This document shows, one piece after another, positions 1-12,510 of a stretch of 64,000 nt of DNA. This DNA comes from Ricinus communis (Eukaryota > Streptophyta > Magnoliopsida > Malpighiales > Euphorbiaceae). Below the pieces are notes generated by a model that saw only the letters and a program-made list of their open reading frames with translations, searched no databases and was not told where the DNA came from. Within the stretch, counting starts at the first letter, position 1; every line of letters begins with the position of its first letter. The DNA lies in the NCBI RefSeq assembly GCF_019578655.1, contig NC_063260.1, forward strand, positions 25,506,888 through 25,570,887, given 5' to 3'. Both the position numbers and the translations under genes were made by a program.

Positions 1-3000
1 CATTCTAATTTAAGATGTAAAAAGTTTCAAACTCATTAAAAAAATAAAAAAAACTTAATTAATTATTCTTTTTATTTCTATTATTACAATAAAAAATTTA
101 AAATTAATTAATTTCTTTTCATTTTTTAATAATTATTTTTGTGTAACTAAATACAATATGATAAATATTTTATGTTTCCTTTGTTTCAATCTTTTTTTTC
201 TTCTTTTTTAAATACTTTCTCCTCTGGTTTCTTTTCATTGCCATACAATTTAAAAAATATAAAATAGATAAAATAAATATACAATATAATATATTTAAAA
301 GTCATTTAAGAGTTATTTCTCGCTCTTTAAATTTAAGAAGAGGAAATGTAACTCTTAAATTATTTTATCGTGATTATAGAGTCTTTGGATTGACATCAAA
401 TCTAATTAGTTAACTAAAGTTTTAATTAGTCTTGACACTATTTTCTTCGGTTGTCTTTCTCTATAAACGTATCATTAAGCTTCAATCGTATAATCTTTTT
501 TTTTTTTTCTTTTCTTAACTTTTTCCTATTGTAATTCAAATACAAACCTCTCAGTGATAATGTTGATTGACTTGATTGCTGAAGGGATTTAATTATATAT
601 CCCTGTCCTTACGCTAATTGCCTTCCAATTTTGGGATAGAGCCAAATGCTTCACTAACCTAGTCAAAATAATGTGACCAATGTATCCAACCTAAAAGAGT
701 GTCGAGTCAACTACTGGCCCATAACATGAACCTTAAATCTAAAATAGGAACGTTAAGATCTTGAAATTTGATTTATGGTCTAATAGGGTCAACTTATTGT
801 CCTTTCACACCTGTCTCCTATTGCACTGTCTCCTTTTATTACATAGCTAAGCTGCCCCCAGAAAATTAAATAAATTTAATTGCATTTGCTGTTGTTTGAA
901 CCTACATCATTCAATTCTCTCTTCTTTGTAGCTTACCATAAGGGAGACATCTCAAAATCTTAAAGCTTTTTGGCACAGCTAAATGAAAAAATTGGCTTTT
1001 GATTTTGCTTTTTTTTTTTTTATTATTGTTTTTTTCTATAATTTAAAAATAAAGTAGCCTCTGAAAAAAAAATGAAATACTTGTTTAGAAAAAGTTATTC
1101 TAAATGTGGGTTTAATTCAATTGGATGATTTTTCTTTGAACAAATAAACTGAATTTTCATTAATATCCTCCACAAACAGTAGCAAAAGAGACTGAGGAGG
1201 AGTAAAGATGGGGTTGCACGGTTTGCATTATTATATGGGCTATCAGTTTCTTGATTTGGAGCAAATTCAGGCAAAAGATATTAGGGTAGGTGTTCCTTTT
1301 GAGAAACACTTTTGTTCCTATACACTAATAGACCAAAATCTTCATAAGTCAAATAATTGAGGTGTTTATTAATATTAACAATTGCGCAAAGAGATGAGAC
1401 CATTTTGCATTTGTTAACTTGATACAGAGTCCAAAGCAGTTCTCCATTCTTTCAAATTTGAAATCTATCTGTCCGATTCAGCTACTTAAACAAATAAGTG
1501 GAGTAAATCTTGAACAATAATTATATGGGTACCCTATCGAAACCCGCCACGTCATTAGTTAGCAAATTAATTAAAAACTCGATAATGTCTTAATTATATT
1601 TTTTTCCTTGGTAGAATATAAGTTGTTAAATTAAATCAAAGCTAATTGGCCCTTTGCAGTGTGCATGTGGCTCAAGGGATTAATTTAATGAGCTAGCCAC
1701 CTAAGTTTTGTGCTCCCTTATAATTATTATTACCAATCCACCATTTTTTTTCTTTATTTATTTGTTAAAAAATAAGAAGAGAGCCTCAGGCAGCTTTCTG
1801 ATTATGGGCCTCATCATTAGTGTCTTGATAGGAAGGCACTGCCTTGAACAGTAACTTTACCAGTTGGATTATTGAACCTGTCTTTTCTATTTTTCTTGTT
1901 CTTTGTTTGTTTGTGTCTAACAATGATGCTTCAAAGTCAATTACACAACTGTTCCTTAACATTCTATGGTTTAAAGGTTATAATGCAGGAGTCAATTTTC
2001 ACTAAAAATGCACTTTTAAGGGTTACATCAACCAAGACACATGGCTTGGTTTTGTTAGCTTGTAGGCCAACAAGCAGTGAGGAAAACTTGATTTCATTGT
2101 AGTAAAAATTCTCAGTTAGATAGTTTGGACTTAGGTGTTTATTGTTGGTTGGATATGTTTCTCAAAAGTAGACAATAATCAATTAATGTATGCATGGAGT
2201 TGATGGATCATACTTAGGATGGTGACAATTTTCTTTCTCCATGGCCCACTTAAATTTGCAGAGTATAGAAGAAATGACCATACCAAATTATTGTGTTAGA
2301 AAGCAAAACATTTATTGTATTATATAATAATAAATATTATAAGCTTTTGTCTTGTGAGCAGCTACCAAGCACTATATATGATAGTTTATGATTTGTATTC
2401 TTGTACTCTCAAGTTTGTCCATAAGTTGTGGGGTGGCAATGCTCTAGTGTGGCCTGATGCAATGTATTTCAAAACTTCAAATTTCCCATCTTTCTTGGTG
2501 CCTTGGTGTGGGCAATTACAAAATTAGTCCCCATAGTTATATTTTACTTTTATTCTTTTTAAATCAATTATCCATAATTTTGTGCACACTTCACACTTTA
2601 ATTTATACATTTTTTTTTAAAGTTGGCTATATTTACTAGACATACGATGATTTATTTTCAGGAGAGCCCACTCAAAATGAATTATGAGTGAATGATAAAT
2701 TGATATCCATTGAATGTTGATATGGAAAAGTCATATGAAATACCAAATGTCATATGATATATCAAAAGTCATGGATTAATGGTGAATTAATCATGATATG
2801 TCAAAGATCGTCGATTAATGATGAATTAATCATAGTATGTCAAAGGTAATGAATTAATTATAATTAATCATGATATATCAAAAGTCTTAAGATATGTCAA
2901 ATGTCATTTTCCTACATTAGCTATTCTCTATATATATCATCCATATTTCTTTCATTCAAAATATGGAAAATATATCATTATATCTTCTTTTCTTTACTTT

Positions 3001-4950
3001 TCAAGTGTGAAAAAACTCAAACATACTTCAAATTCGTTGATACAGTTATTGTGGTGTTCATCAACTGTGTTGATATGTTATATCTTGGAAAACAGATGTC
3101 GTCTCATGCTCAAATACCAATGATTAGGGGCGAATCTGTTTTAAGAAGATTGTGATACACAAGCTATTGATTTCTGATGTCTTAATTTCTCTTTGCTGGT
3201 GTCTTGATCTTGTTATACTGATGTGTCAGAATTTATACTTTAGTGTCTTTCTTTAAATTTCAAAATTCTCAAGTTATTGACGTTCTATTTTTATTAATTT
3301 GTTGTCCATATATTTATATTACCGTCCTTATAATCTCAGTAATTATTACTTATTGTTAAATTTTAATTTTAATATATGCTTATGTTTTATATATTATTAC
3401 TAATAATTTTATTTGTAGAATTAAATATATATTTTAAAACCTAATATGTATATATTGTAAAATTTCTGTTTCAACACTTAAATGATAGGATAGGGAGCAT
3501 ATTAGCCCTACCAACTGTTGCGATGAATATTAATTTTTAATTTATCATTCAAAATTGGATTCTCCTAATTAATCCGAACATAGACAGTGTTTTGAATGAA
3601 AGAAAAATAAAAAAAATAGAGCCTCTTCGTGGGTATAATAAGTGTTTGCAACCTAAGTCATTGATTGTATGCAATGTGTAATTAATTAATACCAGTGTGA
3701 ATAGATCTCAGCCATCCATCAGTATGTGGCGTCACATGTAAGCATGTGCACCCAAGTGGTGTCAAAAGAGTGTTTTGGACTGATGTTGAAAGAGCCAAAT
3801 CCAATATCCCTCTAAGTCAACCTTACAGTCCTTTGAGAATACAGAGTCGGAGAGAGACGTTATCTTATTGCATCAATGATTTTAAATTTTTAGGGTTTCT
3901 TTTTTGTTTCCTTTTGGGAAAGAGCTAATTTTGTGTGTGAGTTTCATGCACATAACCAATGGTGTGCCAAGGTAACAAGAGCTTAAAATAGTACTATTTC
4001 CTAATTTTGTCTCTCATTTGACCCAAAGATTGATACTTAAAGTCAGAATTTCTTTCTTTCTCCAAAATCAGGGATTGGCATTAATACTGACCATAAATGA
4101 CAGAATTTCACAGATTTGATATTGGAAAGAGTTCAAAAGGAGGATCTTAAGCAAATAAGGGGGAGTAATTAGAAGCTTTCACATAATATATAAGTTAATT
4201 CTTAACTATGAGAAAAAAGAAGAAAAAAGGACAAGGTCAGAGTACAGTTTATAGGAAAGAATGGCAATTGTCATTAAGGAGGTGAACTGTGCGTGTTTTA
4301 TCCTCGATCATATTAATTCTTGGCAGAAGAAAGCATATGGGTTTCTTTCTTGATCTTGGTTAGGATTCAGGACCACCCTGCCTTATTAATTGTTTTCATG
4401 CACAGGTGGCAGCAAAATCCTTTACCAAATAATTGGTTGAGCTCTCTGTTCATCATCATTGGCACATTGTAACTAGACTTTTAAGCTGGTTCAACTATGT
4501 GCTTACAAATAACAATAGCTTTTGAATTGTAATGCCCACCATGTTTTCATTTTCTTTTAATACCCATCAAAGACTCATAGTTTATAATTAAGTGCAATGA
4601 ATGTTCCGTTGTGTCTCCCATTTTATTTATCATTCAATATTACTGATTACTGTGAGCAACAATTCAATTATTCACCTACTAATTAAATGAAAAAGAAAAC
4701 TATTATTACAATATTGCATGCCTTTATAATCCTAGTAAAATAAAATGTAACTAAAATAAATATAACATTCTTAGAAATTACATTATCCCCAAAAAGGGAA
4801 GAATCTTTCCACCAATAATGATAGAAGATTAGCAACTTCTTTTACAACCACAGGCCTTAAAAAATATAACCTTGAATATCACCAACAGGAAACTCTAGGG
4901 GAAAAAGGAAAGGAAAGGAAAAGGCAGTGTGAAACAAACAGTGGATTACC
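1..4950. other. AT-rich intergenic DNA, no gene found
   Basis: Mostly A/T homopolymer and short-motif sequence. The only open frames are short (under 100 codons), without recognisable domains, homologous-looking composition or plausible splice partners. One imperfect minisatellite lies at 2751-2886 and is listed separately. No tRNA-like, rRNA-like or known miRNA core sequence was recognised by eye. Confidence 0.6.
2751..2886. repeat. imperfect minisatellite, about 39-bp unit, 3.5 copies
   Basis: Three successive units begin at 2751, 2792 and 2831, with a partial unit at 2869. Each starts with CAT followed by a TATGTCAAA- or TATATCAAA-like core and ends in ATTAAT. Units are 41, 39 and 38 bases long and diverged, so this is an old tandem duplication. 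Similar ATATGTCAAA words continue to about 2905. Confidence 0.7.
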
Positions 4951-4964
4951 TGAAAATTCACAGC

Positions 4965-4972
4965 TATAAAAA
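4965..4972 (+). promoter_or_regulatory. candidate TATA box of the TIR-NB-ARC-like gene
   Basis: TATAAAAA is followed about 25-30 bases later by a TC-rich tract (GTGTCTCTGTGTCTCTGTC), the usual look of a plant transcription start. It lies 1.65 kb upstream of the start codon. The distance is filled by a leader that appears to contain introns, with an acceptor-like TTTTTTGCAG at 5653-5662, a donor-like GTAAGTAC after 5831 and an acceptor at 6554. The transcription start is inferred only. Confidence 0.35.
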
Positions 4973-6554
4973 GAAAAAGGCTAGTGTCTCTGTGTCTCTG
5001 TCTGTGTTAGTGACTTTGTGTCTATATCATCTATATATGTCATTCTATGTGGAGCCTACAAACAAACCCATACCTCTCCAGATCCATTCTATTGACCCAA
5101 TTCCCTACTTCAACAGCGGCTTCTGTTCTGTTGTGTTCCTTACACTCAGATACCATTTTCCCCCACTTTCTCTCATTGACATTGAAACCAAAAGTATTTA
5201 TTCACTTCTTGCATAAATAGAGAGAAAGTTAAAAAATCTTTCTTGAGAGGGAAAGACTGTCTTTTTAGTTAGACAAAGAAGACTTACATATCTTTTAAAA
5301 GGGTCTTCTTGTTGGGTGAGCTAATTATAATACTTATTATTACTTTTGATTTTTTTTTTTCACTGGAATGGTAAGCAAATCTTTGCAATGGGTTTTTAAC
5401 AAAGGAATATATATTTTTTTAAGACTCTGTATGATCTTTTTTTGAAAATGGGTCACTATCATCAAGACAAAATCTAACTCTAAATAGTAGTAAAACACAG
5501 TTACTTTCAAGTCACAGTGCTAATACTGGTTATGCTCTATTTCTCTATCTCTCATTGGTAACACTTTCTCTTTCTTATGTGATTGAATAATCATTTGTCT
5601 TCTTTATTTTTATTTGCTTGTGGTAATTATGTATGTCAAGTTAGTGTCTCCTTTTTTGCAGGTTGGTTCAGTTCATTGTACTGATAACAAACAACACTCG
5701 AGAGATTATCCGGGTTCCTCGAAATTTGAATTTTTTTGGTTTATCATTCAGTCGTTTTTAAACTGGGTCTATTGGTTCTAAGGCTAAAGTTCAATTTTCC
5801 GAACCAAATTCAAGATTCGAAGCCAAGTAAAGTAAGTACTCAGATCTGAATTATCATTAAAATCTTATTTTATTCCACTCAAATCTTATATGGAGTGTCT
5901 TATTTCAATGTTTCTTTGAATATTGACTTGCTGATTAGATCTATAATGTCCTAACGTTCAAGTTTAATGGTGACTTCTCTAGTTTCTTTATATACTCAAT
6001 GTATGGCAGGTTTGAATTACTTCCTAAAGAAAAACAGGATCATAAATTCATTGCCATTACTAGTTTTTACCTCTTTAGGCATTGAAGTTCCAATCTTGTG
6101 AAATTCCATTTATTGCTACCCTTGAGTTACTTGCTTAGGTATTAGATTTCCAATTCTTTGATTATTTACTGGTTCTTGTATTACCCTTTTAGGTATTGAA
6201 CTTTCAGTTTTAAGACATTTTAATAGCATTCCAGATTATCTGCTTCAAATTCTTTGATCAAGTGTGTGCCATGTTTGTTGTTATAAGTTGCCTTTCTTCT
6301 TTTATTTGTTTATTTATTTATTTATTGTATTTAGATGAGTAGTTTGTTCATGATGAAGCTGCCTAGTTCTGCTCCTCGTGAGGTTTCAAATTCTATCTGC
6401 TGCTTTTGATATGCAGACAACACTCTTGTCTATTTACTTCGTTATTAAAACTGATACTGTGAATTGCCTTCAATTTTTCTGCTGGTGCATTTTCGATGTG
6501 TATATTCTGTTTGGGGAATTATTTTACTGAAGGAATATCATTCTCTCCATTCAG

Positions 6555-6622
6555 GATGGCTTTTCTTACTTAAAGCCAATGCATGTTATTTGATTCCCTC
6601 AGAACAGGGAGTTCTTGTAACT
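6555..6622 (+). promoter_or_regulatory. last part of the 5' leader, with three uORFs
   Basis: A polypyrimidine-type acceptor (CTCTCCATTCAG) ends at 6554, so the leader exon probably begins at 6555. Three upstream ATGs follow. ATG 6556 encodes 5 codons and stops at 6573. ATG 6579 encodes 4 codons and stops at 6593. ATG 6583 runs 19 codons to a TAG at 6640-6642, past the main start at 6623 and in another frame. Such overlapping uORFs normally depress main-frame translation. The exon border itself is predicted. Confidence 0.5.
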
Positions 6623-9622
6623 ATGGATCTCCGAGAAGATAGCTCCAGGTTTGGCTCAGTAACAATTTCAACTTTAAGGAATATGTCATCATCATCTTCA
6701 GCATTTTTTTCAGCAAACCAGTCACCTTTCTTCTCTCCAAGATCACCAACCTGTCAAATCTCTGAATCAACAAGGTCGGATGCTCAATGTGATAGTATTC
6801 ATTTAAGTGGTGAGCACCTTACTTCCAGTTCAGGAAATCCATTACTTACATCTCCTGCAAATGTCAGAGATGCCGTGTCAGACATGTCAAGGGACCCAGT
6901 TGCCGAAATTGGAACAGATTTTCAGAAGCTTGATCGAATATTTTCCTCAACTGGCATTTCTAATAGCTCTCCATATAGTTACAACAATTTGCATGACATT
7001 GGTTATTCTGGGTTCAGAGAGAAGCAAAGAAAGCATGAGAGAAGCCAGGGAACATTATATACTCCAGTTTCAATCTCCCTACCCTCTTACAGACTGAGGA
7101 GCTGTGACGTCTTCATAGGATTGCATGGTCGAAAACCTTCTTTGCTGAGGTTTGCTAATTGGATTCGTGCTGAATTGGAGGTTCAAGGGATAAGTTGTTT
7201 TATATCTGACAGAGCTCGATGTAGGAACTCGCGGAAACATGGTTTAGTAGAGAGGGCAATGGACGTTTCTTCTTTTGGCATTGTAATCCTAACAAAGAAG
7301 TCCTTTAGGAACCCGTACACTATTGAGGAATTGCGATTTTTCACAAGCAAAAAGAATTTGGTCCCGTTATTCTTTGATTTGAGTCCAGATGATTGCCTGG
7401 TCAGGGACATAGTTGAGAATAGGGGAGAGTTATGGGAGAAACATGGAGGTGAACTATGGCTTTTGTATGGTGGGTTAGAGAATGAGTGGAAGGAAGCTGT
7501 TAACAGCCTTTCTCGGGTAGATGAGTGGAAACTTGAAGCTCAGGAGGGTAACTGGAGAGATTGCATTCTGAGGGCTGTCACACTTCTGGCAATGAGATTG
7601 GGAAGGAGAAGTGTTGTAGAACGGATGACCAAGTGGAAAGAGAAGGTGGATAAAGATGAGTTCCCTTTCCCCCGAAATGAGAACTTCATTGGCAGGAAGA
7701 AAGAATTGTCTGAACTAGAGTTTATACTTTTTGGTGATGTCAGTGGAGATTCAGAAAGAGATTATTTTGAACTTAAGACTAAACCCAGGAGAAAGAATTT
7801 GACAATTGGATGGAGTAAGAGCAGTTCAATGGAGGAAAAACGAAGGGATTGGAAATGGGAGAACAGGGCCAAGAAGGGTAAAGAACCAGTTGTATGGAAG
7901 GAGTCTGAAAAGGAGATTGAGATGCAAAGCACTGAAATTCCTCACAGGCAACACCACGCAAGAACTAAAGGTGCTAGACGTTATGCAAAGAGGAAAAGAT
8001 CAACAAAGATTGTGTACGGGAAGGGGGTTGCCTGTGTGTCAGGGGAGTCAGGAATTGGAAAGACAGAGCTTCTCCTAGAATTTGCCTATAGATATCACCA
8101 GAGGTACAAGATGGTCCTGTGGATTGGAGGAGAAAGCAGGTATATTAGGCATAATTATCTGAATCTCTGGTCATTCTTAGAAGTTGATGTGGGGGTTCAG
8201 AATTGTCCAGGGAAAAGCAGAATAAGAAATTTTGAGGAGCAGGAAGAGGAAGCCATTTCTAGAGTTCGCAAAGAGCTCATGAGAAACATACCATTTCTGG
8301 TGGTGATTGATAACTTGGAGAGTGAAAAGGATTGGTGGGATCACAAACTTGTAATGGATCTCCTTCCCCGTTTTGGCGGAGAGACCCATATTATAATTTC
8401 TACACGGCTCCCTCGTGTCATGAATCTGGAACCTTTGAAACTTTCTTACTTGTCTGGGGTGGAGGCAACATGTATAATGCAAGGAAGTGGGAAAGACTAC
8501 TCAATTGCAGAAATTGAGGCCCTCAGGGTTATTGAGGAGAAACTAGGAAGGTTAACTTTAGGCCTCGCAATAGTAGGAGCAATTTTATCCGAGCTCCCTA
8601 TAAATCCAAGCAGGCTATTGGACACCATAAATAGAATGCCATTGAGAGAAATCTCATGGAGTGGTAGGGAAGCTAATTCATTGACCAAAAACAGTTTCAT
8701 CTTGCAACTCTTTGAGGTATGTTTCTCAATATTTGATCATGCTGATGGACCAAGGAGCTTGGCGACCAGGATGGTCCAGGCCAGTGGTTGGTTTGCACCA
8801 GCTGCTATTCCTGTTTCTCTATTAGCCCTAGCTGCAAACAAGATACCGCAGAAACATAGGGGAACTCAGCTATGGAGAAAGTTATTGCGTTCCCTGAGCT
8901 GTGGCCTTTCTTCATCATACACCAAAAGATCAGAAGCAGAAGCATCTTCCATGTTGTTGAGATTTAATATTGCAAAAAGTAGTACAAAGCAAGGCTATGT
9001 CCATGTTAATGAACTTGTTAAAATTTACATGCGCAAAAGAGGAACTGCAATTGTTGCGCAGGCCATGGTTCAAGCTGTCATCAGTCGTGGTTCTATATCT
9101 CACCATTCAGAACATATATGGGCGGCATTATTCTTGCTTTTCGGATTTAGTAATGACCCCAAGGCTGTCGAGCTGAAGGTGTCGGAACTATTGTACCTTG
9201 TTAGAGAAATGGTTTTGCCTCTTGCAATACGGACATTCATTTCATTCTCTCGATGCAATGCTGCCTTGGAGCTCCTGCGTCTATGCACTAATGCTTTGGA
9301 AGCAGCGGACCAAGCATTTGTTACCCCAGTTGAGAAGTGGTTAGACAAATCACTATGTTGGAGGCCAATCCAGACTAATGCTCAGCTGAATCCATATCTT
9401 TGGCAGGAGCTAGCACTTTCAAGAGCAACTGTTCTGGAAACTAGAGCAAAGCTCATGTTAAGAGGGGGACAGTTTGACATTGGGGATGATTTGATAAGGA
9501 AGGTTATTTTTATTAGAACTTCAATATGCGGTGATGATCATCCAGAAACCGTGTCTGCTCGTGAAACTTTAAGCAAACTCACCAGGCTTCTTGCCAATGT
9601 TCAAATTTACACTTCACCATAG
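6623..9622 (+). CDS. TIR-NB-ARC-like protein with C-terminal TPR-like repeats
   Basis: A single coding exon of 999 codons, resembling the conserved ancient plant TIR-NBS proteins of the At5g56220/At4g23440 (TNP/XTNX) type, which differ from classical TIR-NB-LRR resistance proteins. After a Ser-rich N terminus come a TIR-like domain at about 160-290 (CDVFIGLHG start; TIEEL at 233-237 retains a glutamate near the usual catalytic position), a basic linker, an NB-ARC-type NTPase with P-loop GESGIGKT at 474-481, Walker B FLVVIDN at 558-564 and an STR motif near 592. A helical region follows, ending in a TPR-like segment with the DDHPETV signature typical of kinesin-light-chain-type TPRs. No LRRs are present. 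The open frame extends to an ATG at 6464, but that lies before the predicted acceptor at 6554, so I chose ATG 6623, whose MDLREDSS start fits the family. It is probably a cytosolic immune-type NTPase; its exact role is unknown. Confidence 0.9.
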   Translation: MDLREDSSRFGSVTISTLRNMSSSSSAFFSANQSPFFSPRSPTCQISESTRSDAQCDSIHLSGEHLTSSSGNPLLTSPANVRDAVSDMSRDPVAEIGTDFQKLDRIFSSTGISNSSPYSYNNLHDIGYSGFREKQRKHERSQGTLYTPVSISLPSYRLRSCDVFIGLHGRKPSLLRFANWIRAELEVQGISCFISDRARCRNSRKHGLVERAMDVSSFGIVILTKKSFRNPYTIEELRFFTSKKNLVPLFFDLSPDDCLVRDIVENRGELWEKHGGELWLLYGGLENEWKEAVNSLSRVDEWKLEAQEGNWRDCILRAVTLLAMRLGRRSVVERMTKWKEKVDKDEFPFPRNENFIGRKKELSELEFILFGDVSGDSERDYFELKTKPRRKNLTIGWSKSSSMEEKRRDWKWENRAKKGKEPVVWKESEKEIEMQSTEIPHRQHHARTKGARRYAKRKRSTKIVYGKGVACVSGESGIGKTELLLEFAYRYHQRYKMVLWIGGESRYIRHNYLNLWSFLEVDVGVQNCPGKSRIRNFEEQEEEAISRVRKELMRNIPFLVVIDNLESEKDWWDHKLVMDLLPRFGGETHIIISTRLPRVMNLEPLKLSYLSGVEATCIMQGSGKDYSIAEIEALRVIEEKLGRLTLGLAIVGAILSELPINPSRLLDTINRMPLREISWSGREANSLTKNSFILQLFEVCFSIFDHADGPRSLATRMVQASGWFAPAAIPVSLLALAANKIPQKHRGTQLWRKLLRSLSCGLSSSYTKRSEAEASSMLLRFNIAKSSTKQGYVHVNELVKIYMRKRGTAIVAQAMVQAVISRGSISHHSEHIWAALFLLFGFSNDPKAVELKVSELLYLVREMVLPLAIRTFISFSRCNAALELLRLCTNALEAADQAFVTPVEKWLDKSLCWRPIQTNAQLNPYLWQELALSRATVLETRAKLMLRGGQFDIGDDLIRKVIFIRTSICGDDHPETVSARETLSKLTRLLANVQIYTSP

Positions 9623-11489
9623 AACTATATTTTTTGTAAGCAAAAGTTACTTTAGAATTATACAAAATTCTCAAATAAAACTGCTGTAAACATTTCAGAG
9701 GAAATTTTTTTAAATACCATTTTAAAATCTGAAGATTATGTTCTTTGATTTCTCTTTTTTTTTTTTTTCTATTTTATCACAAGCGCCAGAGTGCTATATA
9801 TGCATATATATCAGCTGATTGGAAATGGCGACGCTAGCTATAGACTTGAGTTTAGCATAACCTTCTTCATCTGTTTGCTTGTAGAAAAAACTGTAAATAT
9901 GAAGGCTGGTCAAGGAGCACTTGCTGCAGATTTCTTTTTTTTTTTTCATAAAGTGAGCGAACTCAATTGCCCGCAGCCACTTTATTATATTTTACTTTTC
10001 AGCCAAGGTTCAGTTCTGATGAAACTCTTGGAGCTGGCTAACCAAAAAACATTTCAACTATTTTCAGTATTCAACTTGGTTGTCTTAATATTGTACTGAT
10101 ACTGTGGAAATTAATTGGTTACTTAATGTAATTCTCTATCCTCAAATGTTATTACAAGAATTTCCGTGTACTGCAGATTTACCTTTGCAGTTAACGTCTT
10201 GATAATGAGAGGAAGGTTCACTTATCCTAAAGTAGCTATGTTGTATAAAAAATCTCAGACATGACATTTCAGATTATTGGCAAAATGTACAGAAAATTTT
10301 GAAAAACAGTATAGCTTGAATCCTAGACGTGTACCTGTATTTGTTTTAAAGATCCAAACAATTTGTTAAGGATATGGCCTTCTTTGGCTGATTTGCAGAA
10401 CAGTGTTTAAATCAGTATCATATGGGGCATATGAAGAATGCCATTAGGGCTCTTCTTGGTTATACATAATTCAGGATAAAGCTCTTTTTTATTGTTGTTC
10501 TCTCTCTCTTTTTTCTTTGTTGAGATTGATCTATTAAAGAATATTTCTACTTCCAATGCAGGTCAGAGATTAAATTCAGTTGCAGAAAACTTTTGGAAGA
10601 ATAAGGGAAGCCATATTGTTGTGACAAGGCATAACCAGCTGTAATTCATGAACTGCTCAGTGGGTATAGATACCTTTGTTATAGTTATGGTTAACAGTAA
10701 ACACACACTTTGTCACTGTCAAAGCACAAGGATTTTCAGAGTGGGAGGAGCTTTTTATGTACCCATGGCAATTATTTACGCCAGCAGCCTACAACTGTCA
10801 CATTCCCCACCAGTAATATGATGAAACAAGAAACCAAAGTTTAATGATATTTGGTTCCTTTGATTTTGCTTCCTCTAAGTTATCAATGAAAAGACATTAT
10901 TTTGTGTCCATGAAACTTCTATTCCATGGTTCCAATTAACAGAAAATTTATTTACCTTGGATTGGAAAAAATCTTCAATATGCCAAAATGCTTAATCATT
11001 CCAAATTTTCTACACATGCTGCTGCAATGGTTTAATTGTTGCAAAGCTTTTACGTCTTTATAGTTCATTTGTTTACTGTGTTTTGCTAAGCCTTGTATTG
11101 GTCCTATGACTAAAGTTTATAATGGTTTATCCTTAACCGCACTAGCTGTATAGAGAGGGAAGAGTCATGATCTGATTCTGCTTTCTGTAAATCATAGCGT
11201 TGAAGATTGCCTACCATTACATACTCTGAACAGAAGAGATTCATTTCCTTGGGAAAACTCGGTCAGACCATGACAGAACAGTTTCTGCTCTAGGAAACGA
11301 TTATGGTTGGACTAAAATAGCTTGTACATAGAAATTTTAGATTAGTTGATCGGCAAAGTTGTAATTTTATTGTATACTGACAGTATTAGTCTTTAGTTTA
11401 TTTGTTCTGGGTTTTCCTTCTATCAAGATTTATTAACAGATAAGAAGCAAATACTCCCAAGTATGTGACTTCACGAGATTCTGTTTGGA
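9623..11489. other. 3' flank of the TIR gene and intergenic DNA
   Basis: Early bases probably hold the 3' UTR. An acceptor-like TTCCAATGCAG at 10551-10561 could mark a 3' UTR intron. No coding frame with domain support was seen on either strand. Confidence 0.5.
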
Positions 11490-11743
11490 GCATTGTATCC
11501 GAAATTCTTGGCATCACACAAGACTGATGTATCGAGTATTTTTCAGGTGTGCAAGTAATTCCATGTCAACAATAAATGAATATTAAAGGTATTATCCAGA
11601 GTTGAGTAATTTACACAAACATCCATGGAAAATAAAGACAGAAGGGGCAGGAACTTTTCCATAAGCCTTTGGGGTTCATTTTCCAAGAGCTGAATATCAT
11701 CTGCAGATACAGATAATTAGATTGTATCATATGCAGGCAGCAA

Positions 11744-11879
11744 TTAGGGATCAGCTTTGCCAGCAACTTCCTCAGCCTCAGAGCCGTAATCATCATCAGT
11801 CGGGTCCTTATCACTTTGATTTTGTTTCTGGTTTCTCCCCAGTATTCATCCTCTGGGTTCGCATATTTCTCACAGTATT
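11744..11879 (-). pseudogene. last-exon remnant of a UBC4/5/6-type E2
   Basis: The minus strand shows a kept splice acceptor (TTTTCAG) followed by EYCEKYA, as in the intact gene at 27648-27778. Downstream an indel breaks the frame relative to the intact exon, although the nucleotide sequence of the acidic tail and the GKADP end followed by a stop are still readable at 11744-11770 in a shifted frame. With exons 1-5 missing nearby, this is a dead fragment. Confidence 0.8.
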
Positions 11880-12079
11880 CTGAAAAGGTGAAAGTTTGTA
11901 CGCAACAGCTATATGACTTGATCAAACAACAATTAGCAAATGACAATTAGGAATTCAGAAAATGGAGGGAAGCCCTGTTTGAAATTGGTGCGGTGCTGTG
12001 CAATCAGGATAAATGGCGTCACAAGAGAAAGCACTGGACGGTGGTGGCTTTTTAGGGCATTAATAGTGCGTCAATTTAA

Positions 12080-12510
12080 TGTCAAAGCCCAGCTGTGAAA
12101 GGCCCTACGTTTCAGGTGCAAGTCATTAAGGAATAGCAGATGATAAGCTAAAGGAAAGAGATGCTGAGCTGTCAGTTGTTATTTGAATGAATTTATTTGT
12201 TTGCTAGCTAGAGTTTGTTATTGCTGCAGTATTGTTGGTCGCTCTTTTATCAATATTCCATTTCTCTTGTAGAAATGATTAGCTGAATATGACAGTTGTT
12301 AAACCGTTATTTTAATTTGTCTTTTTGCCAATTATAGACTATTTATTTATTGTTTTTGAGAGGTTGGGACATGAAATTTTATCAATGAATATCCAGTCAT
12401 TTTTTACAGTTTCTCTCAAAAACTTCTTTCTATTTTCTTATTCTTAAGCTTCTTTTATTTTCTATTTCTTATTCCCCTGCAATCCAACTCTATGAGCCAG
12501 GATCTGGACA
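12080..12510 (+). repeat. 5' LTR
   Basis: Begins TGTCAAAGCCC and ends CTGGACA (TG...CA). It is preceded by TTTAA and followed after three bases by the primer binding site. It matches 17216-17642 along its full length. Confidence 0.93.

Noticed and set aside
6464..6622. Upstream ATG extension of the TIR-NB-ARC-like frame
   Set aside because: The extension covers a predicted intron end with a good acceptor at 6554, and its first residues are hydrophobic and unlike the family. ATG 6623 fits better.
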